DNA of 64,000 bases from Erythrophleum ivorense (lineage: Eukaryota > Streptophyta > Magnoliopsida > Fabales > Fabaceae). The stretch is taken from positions 25,435,470-25,499,469 of the forward strand of contig JAIUCV010000008.1 of the NCBI GenBank assembly GCA_026724425.1, given 5' to 3'. Every line of letters starts with the position of its first letter. Positions within the stretch are counted from its first letter, which is position 1. Below, piece by piece: positions 11,478 through 24,926 of this stretch. The position numbers and the translations under genes are program-made. Below the pieces are notes generated by a model. The model saw only the letters and a list, made by a program, of their open reading frames with translations, was not told where the DNA came from and ran no database searches.

Positions 11478-13000
11478 GACATAATATCATGTTCGATCAT
11501 CTTTGTTATAACACCATGTTCAACATGATCCCAAAAAAATAAAAATAACCAAAGGAACAATCATGGGCCATTGATCCGATGGATGAAAAGCTATTTCTAG
11601 TTAGCAGTTAAACAAAAGGAAGAAAATCCAATAACAGCCAGCCAGATAGTTGGAATGGTCAGCAAAAAGGCTTTCATTACCAAATTATGTGAGCATGAAT
11701 AGTCTATTTATTTCTTTAATAAAATAATAATACAAATAACTTATTTCAACTTTGGTTGTAAAATATTTACTTGTTGTGGGACTATTTTTAGCCATATGAT
11801 CAAAGAAATTAAATTCAATTATGCATATTGTTAAATGCATATATTAGATTTTGACTATTTAGTTGCAATAGTGATTTTGCTATATGCTTCTTTTATAATT
11901 ACATGAATTCTAGTTATACTAAATTTTGATATTAAATTCCTATTTTATTGGAGAAAATATTCATGAATCTCATACTCATATTTTATATGTTTTACGGATA
12001 ATATATTGATCTATTAACCATAAACTTAACTATTGAAATATTGTTGAGAAATATGTGACTTTTAAGTGTTGTAAAATTTTCATTAATATCTGCCTTGGTT
12101 TAATAGAAGTTTAAGTTGTGGCTTTTAGGGACACTTCAATCTATTTTGACATTTGATTAAACTAAGTGTGTTGGATATATTTATTTTGCTATTCTATTTA
12201 ATTCAATTTTGAAACCCTGTTTGCAGTTTAGCATTGTTTTCCCTATCTGATTCCATTAATGTTCTTGATTAACCATTTCATTTTTGAATTTTATTATAGT
12301 GCATATTGATTATTTGATATCTATTCTTCCTTTGTTTAACAATTAAGTAATGCTATCTAAATAGAAGATTATTGAAAATTTAATTAATTTATGGATTAGC
12401 ATTAATTAATTATTAGACTAATTAACATATTATATTCTTATAATATCAAATAATCTATTTAGTAATAAGCACCATAAAAGTAGATTGGATTCATTTATAT
12501 TATAAATGGTTTATTTATAAGTTTATTTAAGGAATAAGTCTCAACAAGCAACCCATTTAAACAAGTGATTCTGTTTAATATTAGCTAGGATTTATTGGTT
12601 AATTTAATTGATATTCTGATAAACTTGCAAAGTCTCTAGGAATTATGAGTTGTAGTTCATGTTCCTTCATCTATATCTACGTATTGCTATTTTCCTTGCA
12701 AGGATTTATGTTTACAGACTACTACATTGTATTAGGCACTATCTAAATTTAATCTCTTATGTTAATTTAGCAACTTTTAGTCTCACTCTTGTCCCTTTTG
12801 GGATTTGGTTATACCCGTAACCAGTATTGTTTGTCATTTCATTATGATACTAAAATTGGATATTTTAGAAATGCCATTACATTAACATAATTTTCATTTA
12901 TACTTTCATTCTTAAAAAAAAATATCCTAAAAAAATGTTTGGGATCTTTCAATTTATTTTTAATTTTCAAATGAAGTTTAAATGTACCATTAAAAAAATT
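11478..13000. other. AT-rich intergenic DNA, nothing recognised
   Basis: No supported coding frame, terminal repeat or RNA gene was seen. Confidence 0.5.
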
Positions 13001-13002
13001 AA

Positions 13003-13115
13003 GAATGAGTGGCCTTGGACCACAATGGCAATGCCCTCTGCCTATAGGCAGAGAGTCAAGAGTTTGAACCTCATCTCTTTTCCCCTACCTTCTACTATGT
13101 AATTAAAAAAAATTG
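13003..13115 (+). mobile_element. tRNA-derived SINE-like element
   Basis: The segment reads gaatgagtggccttggacca at the front, an RNA polymerase III A-box-like region. About 45 bp later comes agagtttgaacctcat, a good B box (GTTTGAACC). It ends in an A-rich tail (taattaaaaaaaattgaaa). Pol III A and B boxes followed by an A-rich tail are the layout of plant SINEs. The body does not fold like a functional tRNA and has no proper acceptor stem. Confidence 0.55.
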
Positions 13116-14969
13116 AAAATGAATTTGCCAATAAAACCCTGGCATTTGGGTCCAGCAATAAAGTTTCCACTGTTGCATTAAATATCTTTATAGGGTTCCT
13201 CACTGTTATGGGCTTATGATTAAAGATCAGTCGCTTGTGGCCAACTAACTCTATTATTCAATCCACAATTTCAAAAGAAGAAAAAGAGAAAAAAAATGGG
13301 GCAACATATTTAGGGAGAGATGCCTCACTAATGGCCAACAACCTAGTACTACTTTATGCTGCACTGAGGTGGCCCTTGAGATCTACTTTTTAAATTATAC
13401 AAAAGCAGTGGACATATATGCCTATATGCCTCCCATATTAATGAAAGCTGGTCCTTAATTTGTTGGCTTCTTTTCCTGTTTTTTTCTCTTTTTTTTTGTT
13501 TGATTTGTCGGTTAGCTAAGATTCTATAAACTGTACATGCACTGAGCAAACATTGTTTTATTACTTTAAATTAGATCAATACAAGGCTTCTCTATTGATT
13601 TTGCAGTTCAGCCATGGAAGGATCTAGCCTAGGAATAAAGTTTTATCCCACCATGTGGTTGAGTCATGCCAAGGAGAGGTCATTGATTGAAGGCTCTTCA
13701 GCATCATCATAGAGGATGGTTTGAAAATATCAAGCTTAGTGCATAGAGAAATGGGTCCATAATTCTTAGTCGAGTGTTGTTACGAAAAATTCAATCTATT
13801 GAGAATTTAAGTATTTTCACTCAAAATATTTTTTTTTATTAGAGATTATTATTTATAAATAAAATAATAAACATCTTCAAACACTTAAACATTGATCGAT
13901 AGGAATTTCATGCAGGTGCAAAAGAAAATTAACTAAACAGAAAACTGAAACGAGATACAATTTTATGAAAGTTCAACACTACCAAAATTCTCAAAAAAGT
14001 TTAGGTTATGCTAAATATATAACCTTTTATCTTAGCGAAAGACAATTTAAACCGTAATACAAATCTCAAATGTAAAAGGGCCAACCTTTTAGAATATTTC
14101 AGAATTTAGTCCATGCAAGGAAATAATTAAAACACCTATATAAATGAAAGAAGAAGAAGAATACTTTGGCCGAGAAACCATGCATATTATTCAGAGAAGA
14201 TGGTGGGAAAAGATCATCATGACTTGGTTTTGATGATGATGAATATAAAATTAATAGAAAATAAATATAAAGATTTCGACTAGGAGACACTAAGGTGTTA
14301 AACATTGTTTAAGAAATTTCCCAAACTTATACAAGGCGTCACAATAGTGACAATGACAATGTGTCAGGGTAAGAACTGATTTCTAGTTTGCTTTTTAATA
14401 AGTACCTTCAGTATTTTCTTATATTATATCCTACTGTTTACGACATAATGAAAATTGTATAAAACATTCAATCGGGACGTAGTCTTACACAATCATCATG
14501 CACACCAAACATCGTATAATGTTGTATTTTATGCACACACACACTCTCTCTCTCTCTCTTCACTAAACAGGTCTTTCATGTGAGTGATGATGGTTTTTGT
14601 ATTACAAAAGCACAGAAAACATGAAAACACAGATCATATACAACTGGATCTCCTTTTTAATATGTTATTTTATTTTAATCATCAAAAGCTACAAGTAAAT
14701 CTAATGCAGATTAGGTTCAACCACATCGATTTCACATGGCATACATAACAGATGTCCATGATTAGTTTAAAAAGAAGAAGAAGAATATTCGTTCTTTATT
14801 GTTTATTATTTTATCCCACACTTCTATCATGACATGATGATGCTTGGTATCTAAAATGGTGGCTTCTTAAGTGTAAATTAAAGAATTAATTAAGTGCGCT
14901 GGTATAATTAGTAATAATCATTAATAGCCTCTCAATGTACGATAATGTTTAGCTGATGTGGTAATAATT
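13116..14969. other. AT-rich intergenic DNA, no gene recognised
   Basis: Short frames at 13349-13549 and 14099-14305 have no recognisable content. A CA/CT microsatellite lies at about 14534-14561. Confidence 0.45.
14534..14561 (+). repeat. (CA)n(CT)n microsatellite
   Basis: A short CA run is followed directly by a CT run. Confidence 0.85.
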
Positions 14970-15142
14970 AGAGAGAATTATAAATAAGGATTTAGAATTG
15001 AAAAAAATTATTTTGTAGACTTATTATTACTAAGTACCACTGGTTTAAATTAAAGTCGGTAATAATATATTTTAAAACAATAGTAACAAGTTTTACAAAA
15101 TAATTTTTTTTTTAACTTTGGATCCTTATTTATAATTCTTCC
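14970..15142. mobile_element. MULE-type MITE (family M1, copy 2)
   Basis: Inverted arms of about 60 bp: agagagaattataaataagg… against …ccttatttataattcttcc. The core is related to the copy at 6157-6327. The 8-bp direct repeat TAATAATT flanks it (14962-14969 and 15143-15150). No coding capacity. Confidence 0.7.
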
Positions 15143-15150
15143 TAATAATT

Positions 15151-17890
15151 AACACTTTGAGTAGCTAGTTAGGCTATTTACTATTAGTGGTTGGTTATTG
15201 ACACATTTCAAAACCCTAACAAACACAATAAGAGACTGTTAATAATTACACGGTACACTTAATTTCTTAACATGTATCATAGAATCTGCCATCTAATATT
15301 TAACTTAAATAGAAAACATTAATTAATCATGGTATCTTGATTGATGATCTCAAACTAATTAAGAATTTAAGTTAAGTACCAAATATTACATATTCTTTTG
15401 GTCATTACAAATTAATTCATACTTAAAACATGATTAGTTAACCCTTTAGTTTAATGGATATGACTTGACCATAATCAATTTAATTTCTTATTCTAGGTTG
15501 ACATGTTCCTTGTGCCGTGGTTTTGGTTTGAAACTACGGGCAGTTTAGCCTTTAAAAATTGTGATTAATTTAAGCAATTAATGTATTTCACACACTAATA
15601 TATATATATATATGTAATATTAATCTATAATCTCACAGAGATGTTCACATCCTCAGTTTAATTACTTTTTATTCTATTTTCGGTGCAAGGTATAGGTGGG
15701 TGCCTTTGAATGCTGTGTTACTAGTTTAGGCTCGAGAAGGTGCAGGGGCTGAAAAGAGGGTTTTATATATAAATACACACACACACACACACACAGATTG
15801 TGTTTGCTGGGCTTCGATACTTTATTCAGCAACGGGGAAGGTAGAATAAAGGATCTTTCAAGCCTTTTGGATGCACTGTTTCTAGTTTATGCTTGAGAAC
15901 GGGTTTGAGTCCATCCTTATTCAACTCATGTAATAAATTTTCAAATTTTTTTGGGTCTCAGACCAGAAAATATGCTTTTTGTGTTATTCATTATATGACC
16001 ATATCTGAAAAGTTATTAAGTTTAACCTTTTATGTTGTTCTGTTTATTATAAAAAAATATTCATGATATATTGATAAACCTTAGTATCACACACACTTTT
16101 ATTATAGAAAAAGAAAAAACTCCAACAACACCAAAAGATATTTCATTCAAATGATTAAGGATATTCTTTATAAGCCTCTTTCTACCTTCATTTATACGCT
16201 AATCCTATAACTACTTCTAGTAATTGGAACTTATTATGTATCACTTAATCCCATAACGACTTCTTTAGCCCTGTTTCAATCATAAACACACTCAAGAGGA
16301 GATGAATTGAGTGATGCACTTTTTTTAAAGTTCATTATATTATTAGACATCTCTATGTGGGACTCCAATTTGCACTTCACTGGAAACCTTTATCAAGACT
16401 TTCCTTATTTAAAACTCAAACCTTCCAAATTTGATTTCTTTATTTCTCAGACAGTTTTCTATGTCAATCCACCTTTGATATGATCTTGAAGTTTGCTTTC
16501 TTACTCGTGCTTCATCTAGCTTCCTTTTAGCTTTGATTTGCAAAGAATCCTCAATTCCTTCAATGCCAAGAATTGATTCCCTGTTCCACTAAGCTACTTT
16601 TGCTTTCTTTGATCATTATGAGAAGGTTGAAATAGCTACTGAAATCCTCCTTCAAGGCCCTAACCTTATTGATCCTAGCCTTAGCTTGTTCTTATTCTTT
16701 CCTCCATAGATCTTGCTTTTAATTTGAATTCCTGATATGGATTAGATTGAATTATTGGCTAGCAAGCGCACTAATCATTTAAGTAATATAATTAACTTGA
16801 GTGATGAGTGTGTCAATCCCATAAGAGTTAATTACTTATAATACTAGAGGTTTTTATTAAATGTTAAGGGTTAGTTGTCACATACTTACAACTATAGACA
16901 TATATTTACAAGCTAGTAACATGGATTTCTCTAGTTACTAGTCATTTGAATATTTTATCAAGCATGCAAGATACAATAAAGAAGTAAAGACTCAAGACTC
17001 AACAATCAAAAGACTCAATTTCAAAATAAATGAAATTGATCATTACACTTTCCTATCAACGCTCATGTTCAATATCGAATTCATACTCAACTATGGATAG
17101 TGAATTTCTTAAGTATCAACTCACCCCTTAGTATGAATTGATCTAACCTAGTCCTAAATCTACCTTTTAGTATGAATTCACTCTAAGGTTCAATTGCTTA
17201 TTAATCTTAGCCTAATCCATCTTTTGGTACGAATCAAACAAGGCAATTCACAAGGGCATTAAAATCTAACACATGCTTTATAATCAAATATGAAATAATG
17301 ATATATTATAGCAATGTTTCCATCAAAGATCCATTACAATAGTCAACAATCATATATTTCTAACACAAACTAACAAAATACAAATCTTAGAAAAGATTAA
17401 CACAATTGAAGAGGAGAGAACAAGAAAATAGGAGAAGAGATGAAAGTCATCACGCAAGACATTTGTCTTGAGTGATTTACCAAGGAAGTAGATAATTCAT
17501 GATATTGAAGAGCTCTTCCTCTAGATCGTTATCATCTTCACCTTTTTCAAATTCCTAAGCCTCCAAGACTCTCAAGAACTCAAAAACTCTTTTTAAGAAA
17601 TGGTGAAAACCTAATTACAATAAGAGAAATGATAAAAAGCTTTAAAATTTTAAAATTCCCTCTAAGTTTGGTTATTTATAGACACATTGCAACTTGGGGA
17701 TGTGGCCTAGCTCTTTGGTGCATCGTGGAACTAAAAGCTCTAGCTTTTCTACTGATATTTTGCTGCATTAGGTTAAGGCTCCATAAGTGCCAATCATAAC
17801 CCATCCTCTTTTTTGGCCTTCCAAATGAAGTAAGTTGCAAATAATGACTCTTCAAAATGCCATTTAGGCCCTAAAACTCTTGGTTAATTG
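15151..17890. other. Repeat-like DNA flanking solo LTR A, not classified
   Basis: No gene was recognised. The stretch includes an (AC)n microsatellite and, around 16.75-16.85 kb, the words ggctagcaagcgcactaatc and gtgtcaatcccataagag, which resemble a recurrent plant repeat I cannot name. The same host unit appears to resume after solo LTR A at 21584-22002. Confidence 0.35.
15774..15797 (+). repeat. (AC)n microsatellite
   Basis: An uninterrupted run of about 11-12 AC units. Confidence 0.9.
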
Positions 17891-17895
17891 CTAAT

Positions 17896-20800
17896 TGTAA
17901 TATCCAGTTCTTTGAAAACGAGAGAAAAAATGAGAAACGTAACGTACAGTTTCTCCGTAAACGTATAAAATTTACCGGATACAAAAGGAAGTCCTCTAAA
18001 TAGAGTGATCTAAGATCCAATAAAATTAGAATAATATTTTAGACCTCAAATAATGATGAGTCAAGGCCAAAGGCACCTTGAAACGGAGGCTAAAATGGTC
18101 AGAAGAAATTTAACGAAACAGTTATGAAACGTAATGGTATTTTCGTAATTTTGGACAAATTTTAGAATACTCATAGGAGGGTTTTTTAAATGAAATTTTT
18201 GAGTTCTTCAAAGTTCTCAAAAGCCTTGAAACCACGGGAAGCCCTGAGATAGTTAAAACACCTCCAGTAGATGTTTTCCAACGATGGTGAGCTTGAACTT
18301 TGACCGATTCATTCAGGAAGGTTTTAGCTTCAAATTGAGTGATTCCAAAGGCATTTTATAAGATTGAGGAGCTAAATTTTATGATAGAAAAGACAGTTCT
18401 AAAAAATGAGTTAAAATGAATTAGAAATGAAAATGCCAAGAACGAAGGACAAAATTGAAATTTTGAGAAAAAGAAAGCTTCTTGAGTACTCTTTATTATT
18501 CATGCTTCTTCTCCCATATATCTAGATCGACTCATTTCTACCCTCAAACTAGAAAAATGAGGTAGCTCTTAGGCACACCAAAGGAAGGGATTTTCAAGGG
18601 AGAAAAAGCAAGAAAAATGTAAGAAAAGTGTGGAATTTCATGCTCTCCCCTTTAGTAAACTTGTTCCTCTCATTCTCCTCTTCATTTCTATGGTTTCATT
18701 GATGGATTTGGTGATGTTTTGGGTCTGGTCCAGAGGAGGAATAACAGAATTTGAAGGAGAGGAATTCACCACTTGGAAGAGCACTTGAGAAAAGCTAAGA
18801 AATCAAGGTAAGTTGTTGTCTTCCATGCTTCTTCTTCCTTGCTCCTCCTTGTAAGAATTCTGTCCCATATAGAGTCCAAGAAAAAGGAGATGAATTTTAG
18901 TCCTAGCAAGAGAAATTCATAGGTTTTGGAGTGTGAGAAGCAAGTAGGTGCAAAGAAATCAAAGAAAGATGCATGAAAATGCAAGATAGAAAAGTTAGGG
19001 ATTTATGGAAACATTGTGAAATCTGTTTTGATCCATAAATTTCCTAGCCTAGATGAGTGTTTGTTTGAGTTTCTAAGATCCTTAGAGACCTCCCCATATG
19101 CATCTCCCATTAAGAAAACAAAGAAAGCCCATTGGTTCCCATCCTTGAAGCTCATTTCAGCCTAGGACAGAACTATAGGTTAGGGATAGTTTTAATTTTA
19201 TTTAAGCTTAGTTTTGTATCATATATGATGGGAGAGTATGAGAGGAAGCTTTAAAAAGTTTTTAGAAGCCATAGATAGTGAGATGGAGGTGTAGGCTCCA
19301 TAATGTAACATAATGAAGTAACTTCTAGTTAGGATTCTTAAAATAATTGTGTGATGACTCCAAGGAGTCTAAATGGAGTCAAAATCATAGATTGAAGAAC
19401 AGAAGGGAGCCAAGATCATAAATTCTTATAGTTGCTTCATTAAATGCCTTATGGAAGCATAATGGAGTAATCTTGTAAAGTGTGTATAATGCCAAGACTT
19501 ATTCCTATGAGTAATTCATGTTTCTTTTGGTGTGTTTAGGCCAAGATAAGTTAATGCTCCCTAAGCTTTTGGTTGGTCCAAGAAGAAGGAAGCAAAATTT
19601 GAATAAAAAGTGTGCTAGTATAACCAAGGTAGCTCACTTCTCTTTCTCTCATGCATAAATGTATGCTTAACTTGTCTTTGAATGTGTGTATATGTGTTTT
19701 AAGCCATGAAAAGTATTTTGGCATGTGCCTTTTTTTTCATGGTACCATGATGTTTTATTATGTTTCTAAATGATACCTAGTATGTTTGCTTGGGTTTGCT
19801 TGAGTATGGTGAAGCCAAAAACTCTCTAGTCATGGTGAGGATGAGCTAAGGACCTTTAGAATTGGTTGAGACAAAGTAAAGAGTCTTCCAAGAATAAGAT
19901 TGAGCCAAAACCTCTTAGAGAAAATAGGTGAGGCAAGTCCAAAATCTATAAGAAAATGGATGAGGCTAATCCACTTACTTGGCAAGCCTATGGATGCCTT
20001 GTATAACTTGTTCAAATGTTAAGAATACTTCTTGAATGATCATACATGTCGTTATACTCATGCATGCATTTTTTAAGACTTGTATTATATTCTTTATGTG
20101 TGATTGAAAAGGAGATGAGCTATTAAGATTCTTTGAATCTCATTCTCTCCTTTCCAATGTCTTAACATGTAAGGTGGAGTAAATGAACAAGGTAATGGAA
20201 GCCATCAAGTTGGGAGATAAAGAATTGACAACAAAATGTATAGTTTTGTTCACTTTGTAACAAGATATATGGCATATGATGTAATTCTATGATGGAAATA
20301 TTGTATAACCATTTGAACATGTGTATATACCCAAATATTTGATATATGTATGGAACTTAGTGTTAAATGAATGTTATTGTGGTTTTTGGACTCATGATGA
20401 CAAATGGTAGCATGTATGTCCTTATATGTGGCATAGGGTGAGAATGTGAATTCTTAAATTCTGGGTTCATGCACCCTTGAGATTTGGTGCATTCCTACAT
20501 GCTCAAGTGATCACACAAGCTTTGGAAGCAAAATTTGGCACTTTGGTGCTAGTAAAAACCATAAAAGTGACCAAACCAGAATCCTATGGCACAAACTGAC
20601 TGAATGGACAAATCTTCCTATAAAATTTGCAGACATGTAAAGCTCATTGAGAACTTCTTAGGAAGCTAAAGTGCAGAAAAATTAGAGATCTATAGAATTA
20701 ATTATGAATTTTCAAAGTTGGGATTTTTCTGATGTTCTAGTGCATATACTATTTATATGGTCAGTTTTGTGTTCTATGTCATCTAAGGCCCAAATGATGT

Positions 20801-21578
20801 CCAATGCTTGTGAAATTTTACAAGCATAAAATAAAGGTCATAATATTTTTGTGGACACCAAGATCACTTCATTTGAAGGCCTGAGTAGAGAGTTATGAAT
20901 TTTTGAAATTTAGTGTCAGTACCAATAGTGCCACTCGACCTCCTGTACTGTTCTATCATAATTCAGTTCTTAAATGAACTTTGCGTGATCTGGAGATATT
21001 TTTACCTTACATTTAACACCTGTAGCTTTTCAGAATGATCAAATTTTTATGATTTATATTTTTTTAGAATTAGCTATGAATTTCTAAAATTTATGATAGT
21101 AACCTATGACAGTAACCCTGATAGCTGAGACCTTAGGTGCTTTTCGAATGTCATATGTCTTCCACTTGATGTTTCATGATCTGAAATTATTTTTATCATG
21201 TGGTAAACATTCAAGGATTTCTAGAATGGTACAAGTTGTTAGATTCTAATTTTTGTGAAATTAATTACAATTTTCCAAAATTAGTGCATAAATCTTGGAA
21301 TTTCAACCCGAGGCTGCTCACTATATTCTCATGTGTACTTTCCACTTGCATGAGCTCTGGGTTACTTCTTGAGCTTGTTATGAGTTTTATTTGTGTATTT
21401 AAATGTGAGAATAAAATGGATGAGTCCATATGGCCCACAGAATACTAAATGAAAATTTTATCCGTGACGTAACGTAATTATATTGTTTATTTTAATAGCT
21501 TTCTTTGAGAAATCTATGAAACCCAAGGAAGTGAGATTACAAAAACTATGAGATGAGATAGTTAATTATGGTATTACA
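17896..21578 (+). mobile_element. Solo LTR A (3,683 bp), chromovirus-type
   Basis: It starts TGTAATATCC and ends TATGGTATTACA, and is flanked by identical 5-bp duplications CTAAT at 17891-17895 and 21579-21583. No internal retrotransposon sequence lies between the ends, so it is a solo LTR left by LTR-LTR recombination. It shares its full order of blocks with C and D: a U3-like start with repeated fragments of ggaagtcct/gaaacgtaacgta, a purine-rich segment with donor-like AAG/GTAAGT (18806-18812), AAGGTAGCTC (about 19628), a degenerate 35-40-bp tandem array (19.81-19.95 kb), and the GAGATGAGCTATTAAGATTC block (about 20112). It contains no real gene. Confidence 0.85.
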
Positions 21579-21583
21579 CTAAT

Positions 21584-22002
21584 CTATCTATAGAAACACA
21601 AAACATGATTTAAAAAAAACTATATAAAACCATAAATCAAGACTAAAAAAAAGCATGATTAACAACTACACTACAAATAAACTAAGCCTAAGCAAACTTA
21701 ACAATAAGAATGAACTAAAGCTTGATTTATCAGCCCAAAACCATCCACATAAGTATGAAAGCTTAGGAATCAAAGTCTTAATTCAACAAATAACACAATC
21801 AAAGCACATGAGACCTAAGTTTAGGAGTTTTGCAGATAAATCCACCTAATTACATTTAAAATTCATGAAACCTAAACTAATATCAAAACAACTATAAAAA
21901 GAGGTTAACAAGGTTAAAAATACTTGGTTAGTCCTTAGAAAAAGACACGAAAATATATACCAAATAAGGAATTCTTAATTCCAACATATACACATCGTGA
22001 GA
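21584..22002. other. Short host segment between solo LTRs A and B
   Basis: AT-rich DNA that was contiguous with the DNA left of A before insertion (17.6-17.89 kb) and with DNA right of B (33125 onward). Ignore the short frame at 21655-21849; nothing is recognised in it. Confidence 0.5.
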
Positions 22003-24926
22003 TGTAATACCTTCACTCCCTAGCCTTCAAATCATATCACATAGGCTTATCTTAACACATACTTAGCATATGATACACATTTTCATGAAAGTGACACTTT
22101 TGTCCATGGTTAATTGTGTAATTGGAAAGCTATATACATCATTCTTGATTTTAGGGACCATGTAGACTTACAAATTTCATTTTTCATTCATACCATATCT
22201 ATTCATATTAGAAACATCATAATTCATCTCAAGAACCTCGGATTTGGAACCATATTTCAAGAAAACCAGAATGTGCTCTTGGGTTGGTGTTCAAAATTTC
22301 TGATATAAACTTTGAAAATTCATAACTAATTTTAGAAAAATCAAAATCATTCTATGATAGATTTTTGGAAAGCTCTAGATGTTAACTAATGGTTAAAAAT
22401 AATTCTAGACCAAGAAAATGGTATTTAGCTCACAAAAAATAATATAACAATATATCAGGTATGTTCTTGGATAGCTATAGGACCTAGAACTTCAAAAATT
22501 TGTTTCTTCCTCTGCAAAGTTCTAAATGAGGTGATCTTAGTGGCTATGGAAATCTTATAATGTCTAGTTTATACCTATAAAATTGTATAAGCATTGGACT
22601 TCATTTGTCTTATGAGTGACATAGAAATGTAAACTAACCATATGAACAGTACCGTTGATAGATTCTACATAATTTAGCTAACTTTGAAAAATTATAATAA
22701 ATTCTCTAGAGCTCCAAATTAAGTGCTCTTTATCTTTATGAAAATCTCTAGATGAGACCTATTGGTTGGCTAAATTTTATATAAAAAATAATCCATTTAG
22801 TTAGACTTTGGTTCAGCTTAACAAATAGTCAGATTTGAAGTCTATAAAGGGTTCAACATGCACCAAATTCCTTTCTCATCTTTCCATAACCACTTAAGCA
22901 AGTTTAAAAGCATAATTACAGCCTAGAGAAGCATGCCAAATGATTCACATTATCATGAAGCTCATTCTCACCTTGCCACTTGCACTTATACAAATCAACA
23001 TAATGGCATATGAGTGGCAAAAATGTATATATACATTTAGATGGTTCTAAAATGGACACATACATCATATTTACATACATTTGAATATGCTCAAAGGTTT
23101 ACATCACATATATATCATGTGGTTACAAATCTTGACATCAAAATGCTTAAATATTTATTCCATTGTCAAAGTCTTGCTTTTCAATATGTTCGGCCTCTAT
23201 TTCTTAGTCCACTTAGTTCATCTAGACATAGTTAGACATAGGTAGGGGAAGAGTGAGATTTCAAGAATTAGACATATGTAAGGGAAGAGTGAGATTTCAA
23301 GAATTCCAATAGCTCTTTACCCTTTTAAATATACATAATGGATACAATTATATGTCAAAGAATACATGCATGGCATTTAAGTTACTAATGAATATACATA
23401 AATTATTTTCCTGGTCATATAACCTTATACATGTCAAACATAGGCTCTAAAGGTGTTGATCTAGCTTCACTCAATTTCTTTGAAATTTTTAGATTTGCCT
23501 CAACTATTCTCAAGGGACTTTTGACTTACTCTCACTCTTCTTGAGACTTTTGGCTTTGTCTCACCCATTTTTGGGGACTTTTGGCCCATCCTTATCCATA
23601 CTAAGGGACTTTTAGTATAACTATACCTATGCAAGCCACTTGGTATTCATAAACATCTTTTAAGAAGCATAATGGTACCATAACATGTAAACAATGACTA
23701 AAAACATATTTCATAGTTCAAACATACACACAAGCACTCAAAGACAAGTAAACATCCAAGCAATGCATGTATGAAAGGTTAAGGAGCTACATTGAAGCAA
23801 GAACACAACTCTTTCCTTTGCTTATTCCTTCCCTCTCTCGGCCAAACACTTGCAACTAGGTGCGGCTTGATTCTCTTGGCCTAGACACATCAAATAGGAC
23901 ATAATTACATCATTGAAGCAAGTTCTAGCTTCACACAAACTCTATGCAAGATTACTTTGTTCTAAGATACCATTATGGTTCCATATAAGATATAATGAAG
24001 AAACTTTTGGAATTCATGATCTTGGCTCTTATTTCTCATTCAATCCAAGTCTCTTGACTCCATTTAAACTCCTTGGAGTCATCACAATTTCAATTCAAGA
24101 AGCCTAGATACAAGTTGCTTCTTTATGTCTTAAAATGGAGTCTACACCTCCATCTCGCAAACTATGATTCCTAATTTCATTTCAATGCTTCCTTTGATGT
24201 TCATTAGTTATATTTAGTCCCTTTCTAGCCTTAGAAGTAATTAAAACTCTTACTAGGTGCATGGACAAGCCTTGGCTGAGACATGCACAAGCTAGTGAGC
24301 TTATGGAGTTTTGTAAATTTACTTTAGAGAGTTGGCACATGTGTGACTTGCTAGGTGTCTTAGGAACTCATACGCACTCTTAGAAAATTTAAATTACTAT
24401 TAGAAAGTCTCATATTTGATAAGGTGCAACTAAATCCCTAGGTTTTGTAACTTAAATTCTAATGCTTCTCTTTTGAATTTCAGTGTATAATCTTGTTTCT
24501 TATACTCTAAAACCCTTATTCCTTGCTTGGTTTTAGTTAGAACTCATTCCCCTTTAGGTGTTCTATACATAGGTGAAACTACCCTCTTAAAGAACTACAA
24601 AGAAGAAGCAACAAGAGTTATGATTCTTACCTTGATCAAATGCTTTTCCAAGGAGCTTTCTTATGCCTTAGCCCTCTCCTTCAATCTCTAACTTTTTTAC
24701 TGAACTAGTCCCAATATAATCCTAAATCAAAAATTAAAATCATAAGAAAAGACAGGAGAAGGAAGAGAACAAATTAGTGAAGGAAGCAGCGTGAAAAACC
24801 ATAGTTTTCTCACCTTTTTGCCAAGCTTTTCTTCTTCTTCTTCCCTTCCTCTTGTGCGTCTTTCTTGGCTAAGTTTTGCTCTAATTTAGGATAGCAAATA
24901 GGTTAGTTAAAATGAGGGAGAGATAG

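Noticed and set aside
13003..13115. Functional tRNA gene
   Set aside because: A and B boxes are present but no acceptor stem or anticodon arm can be formed; better read as a SINE.
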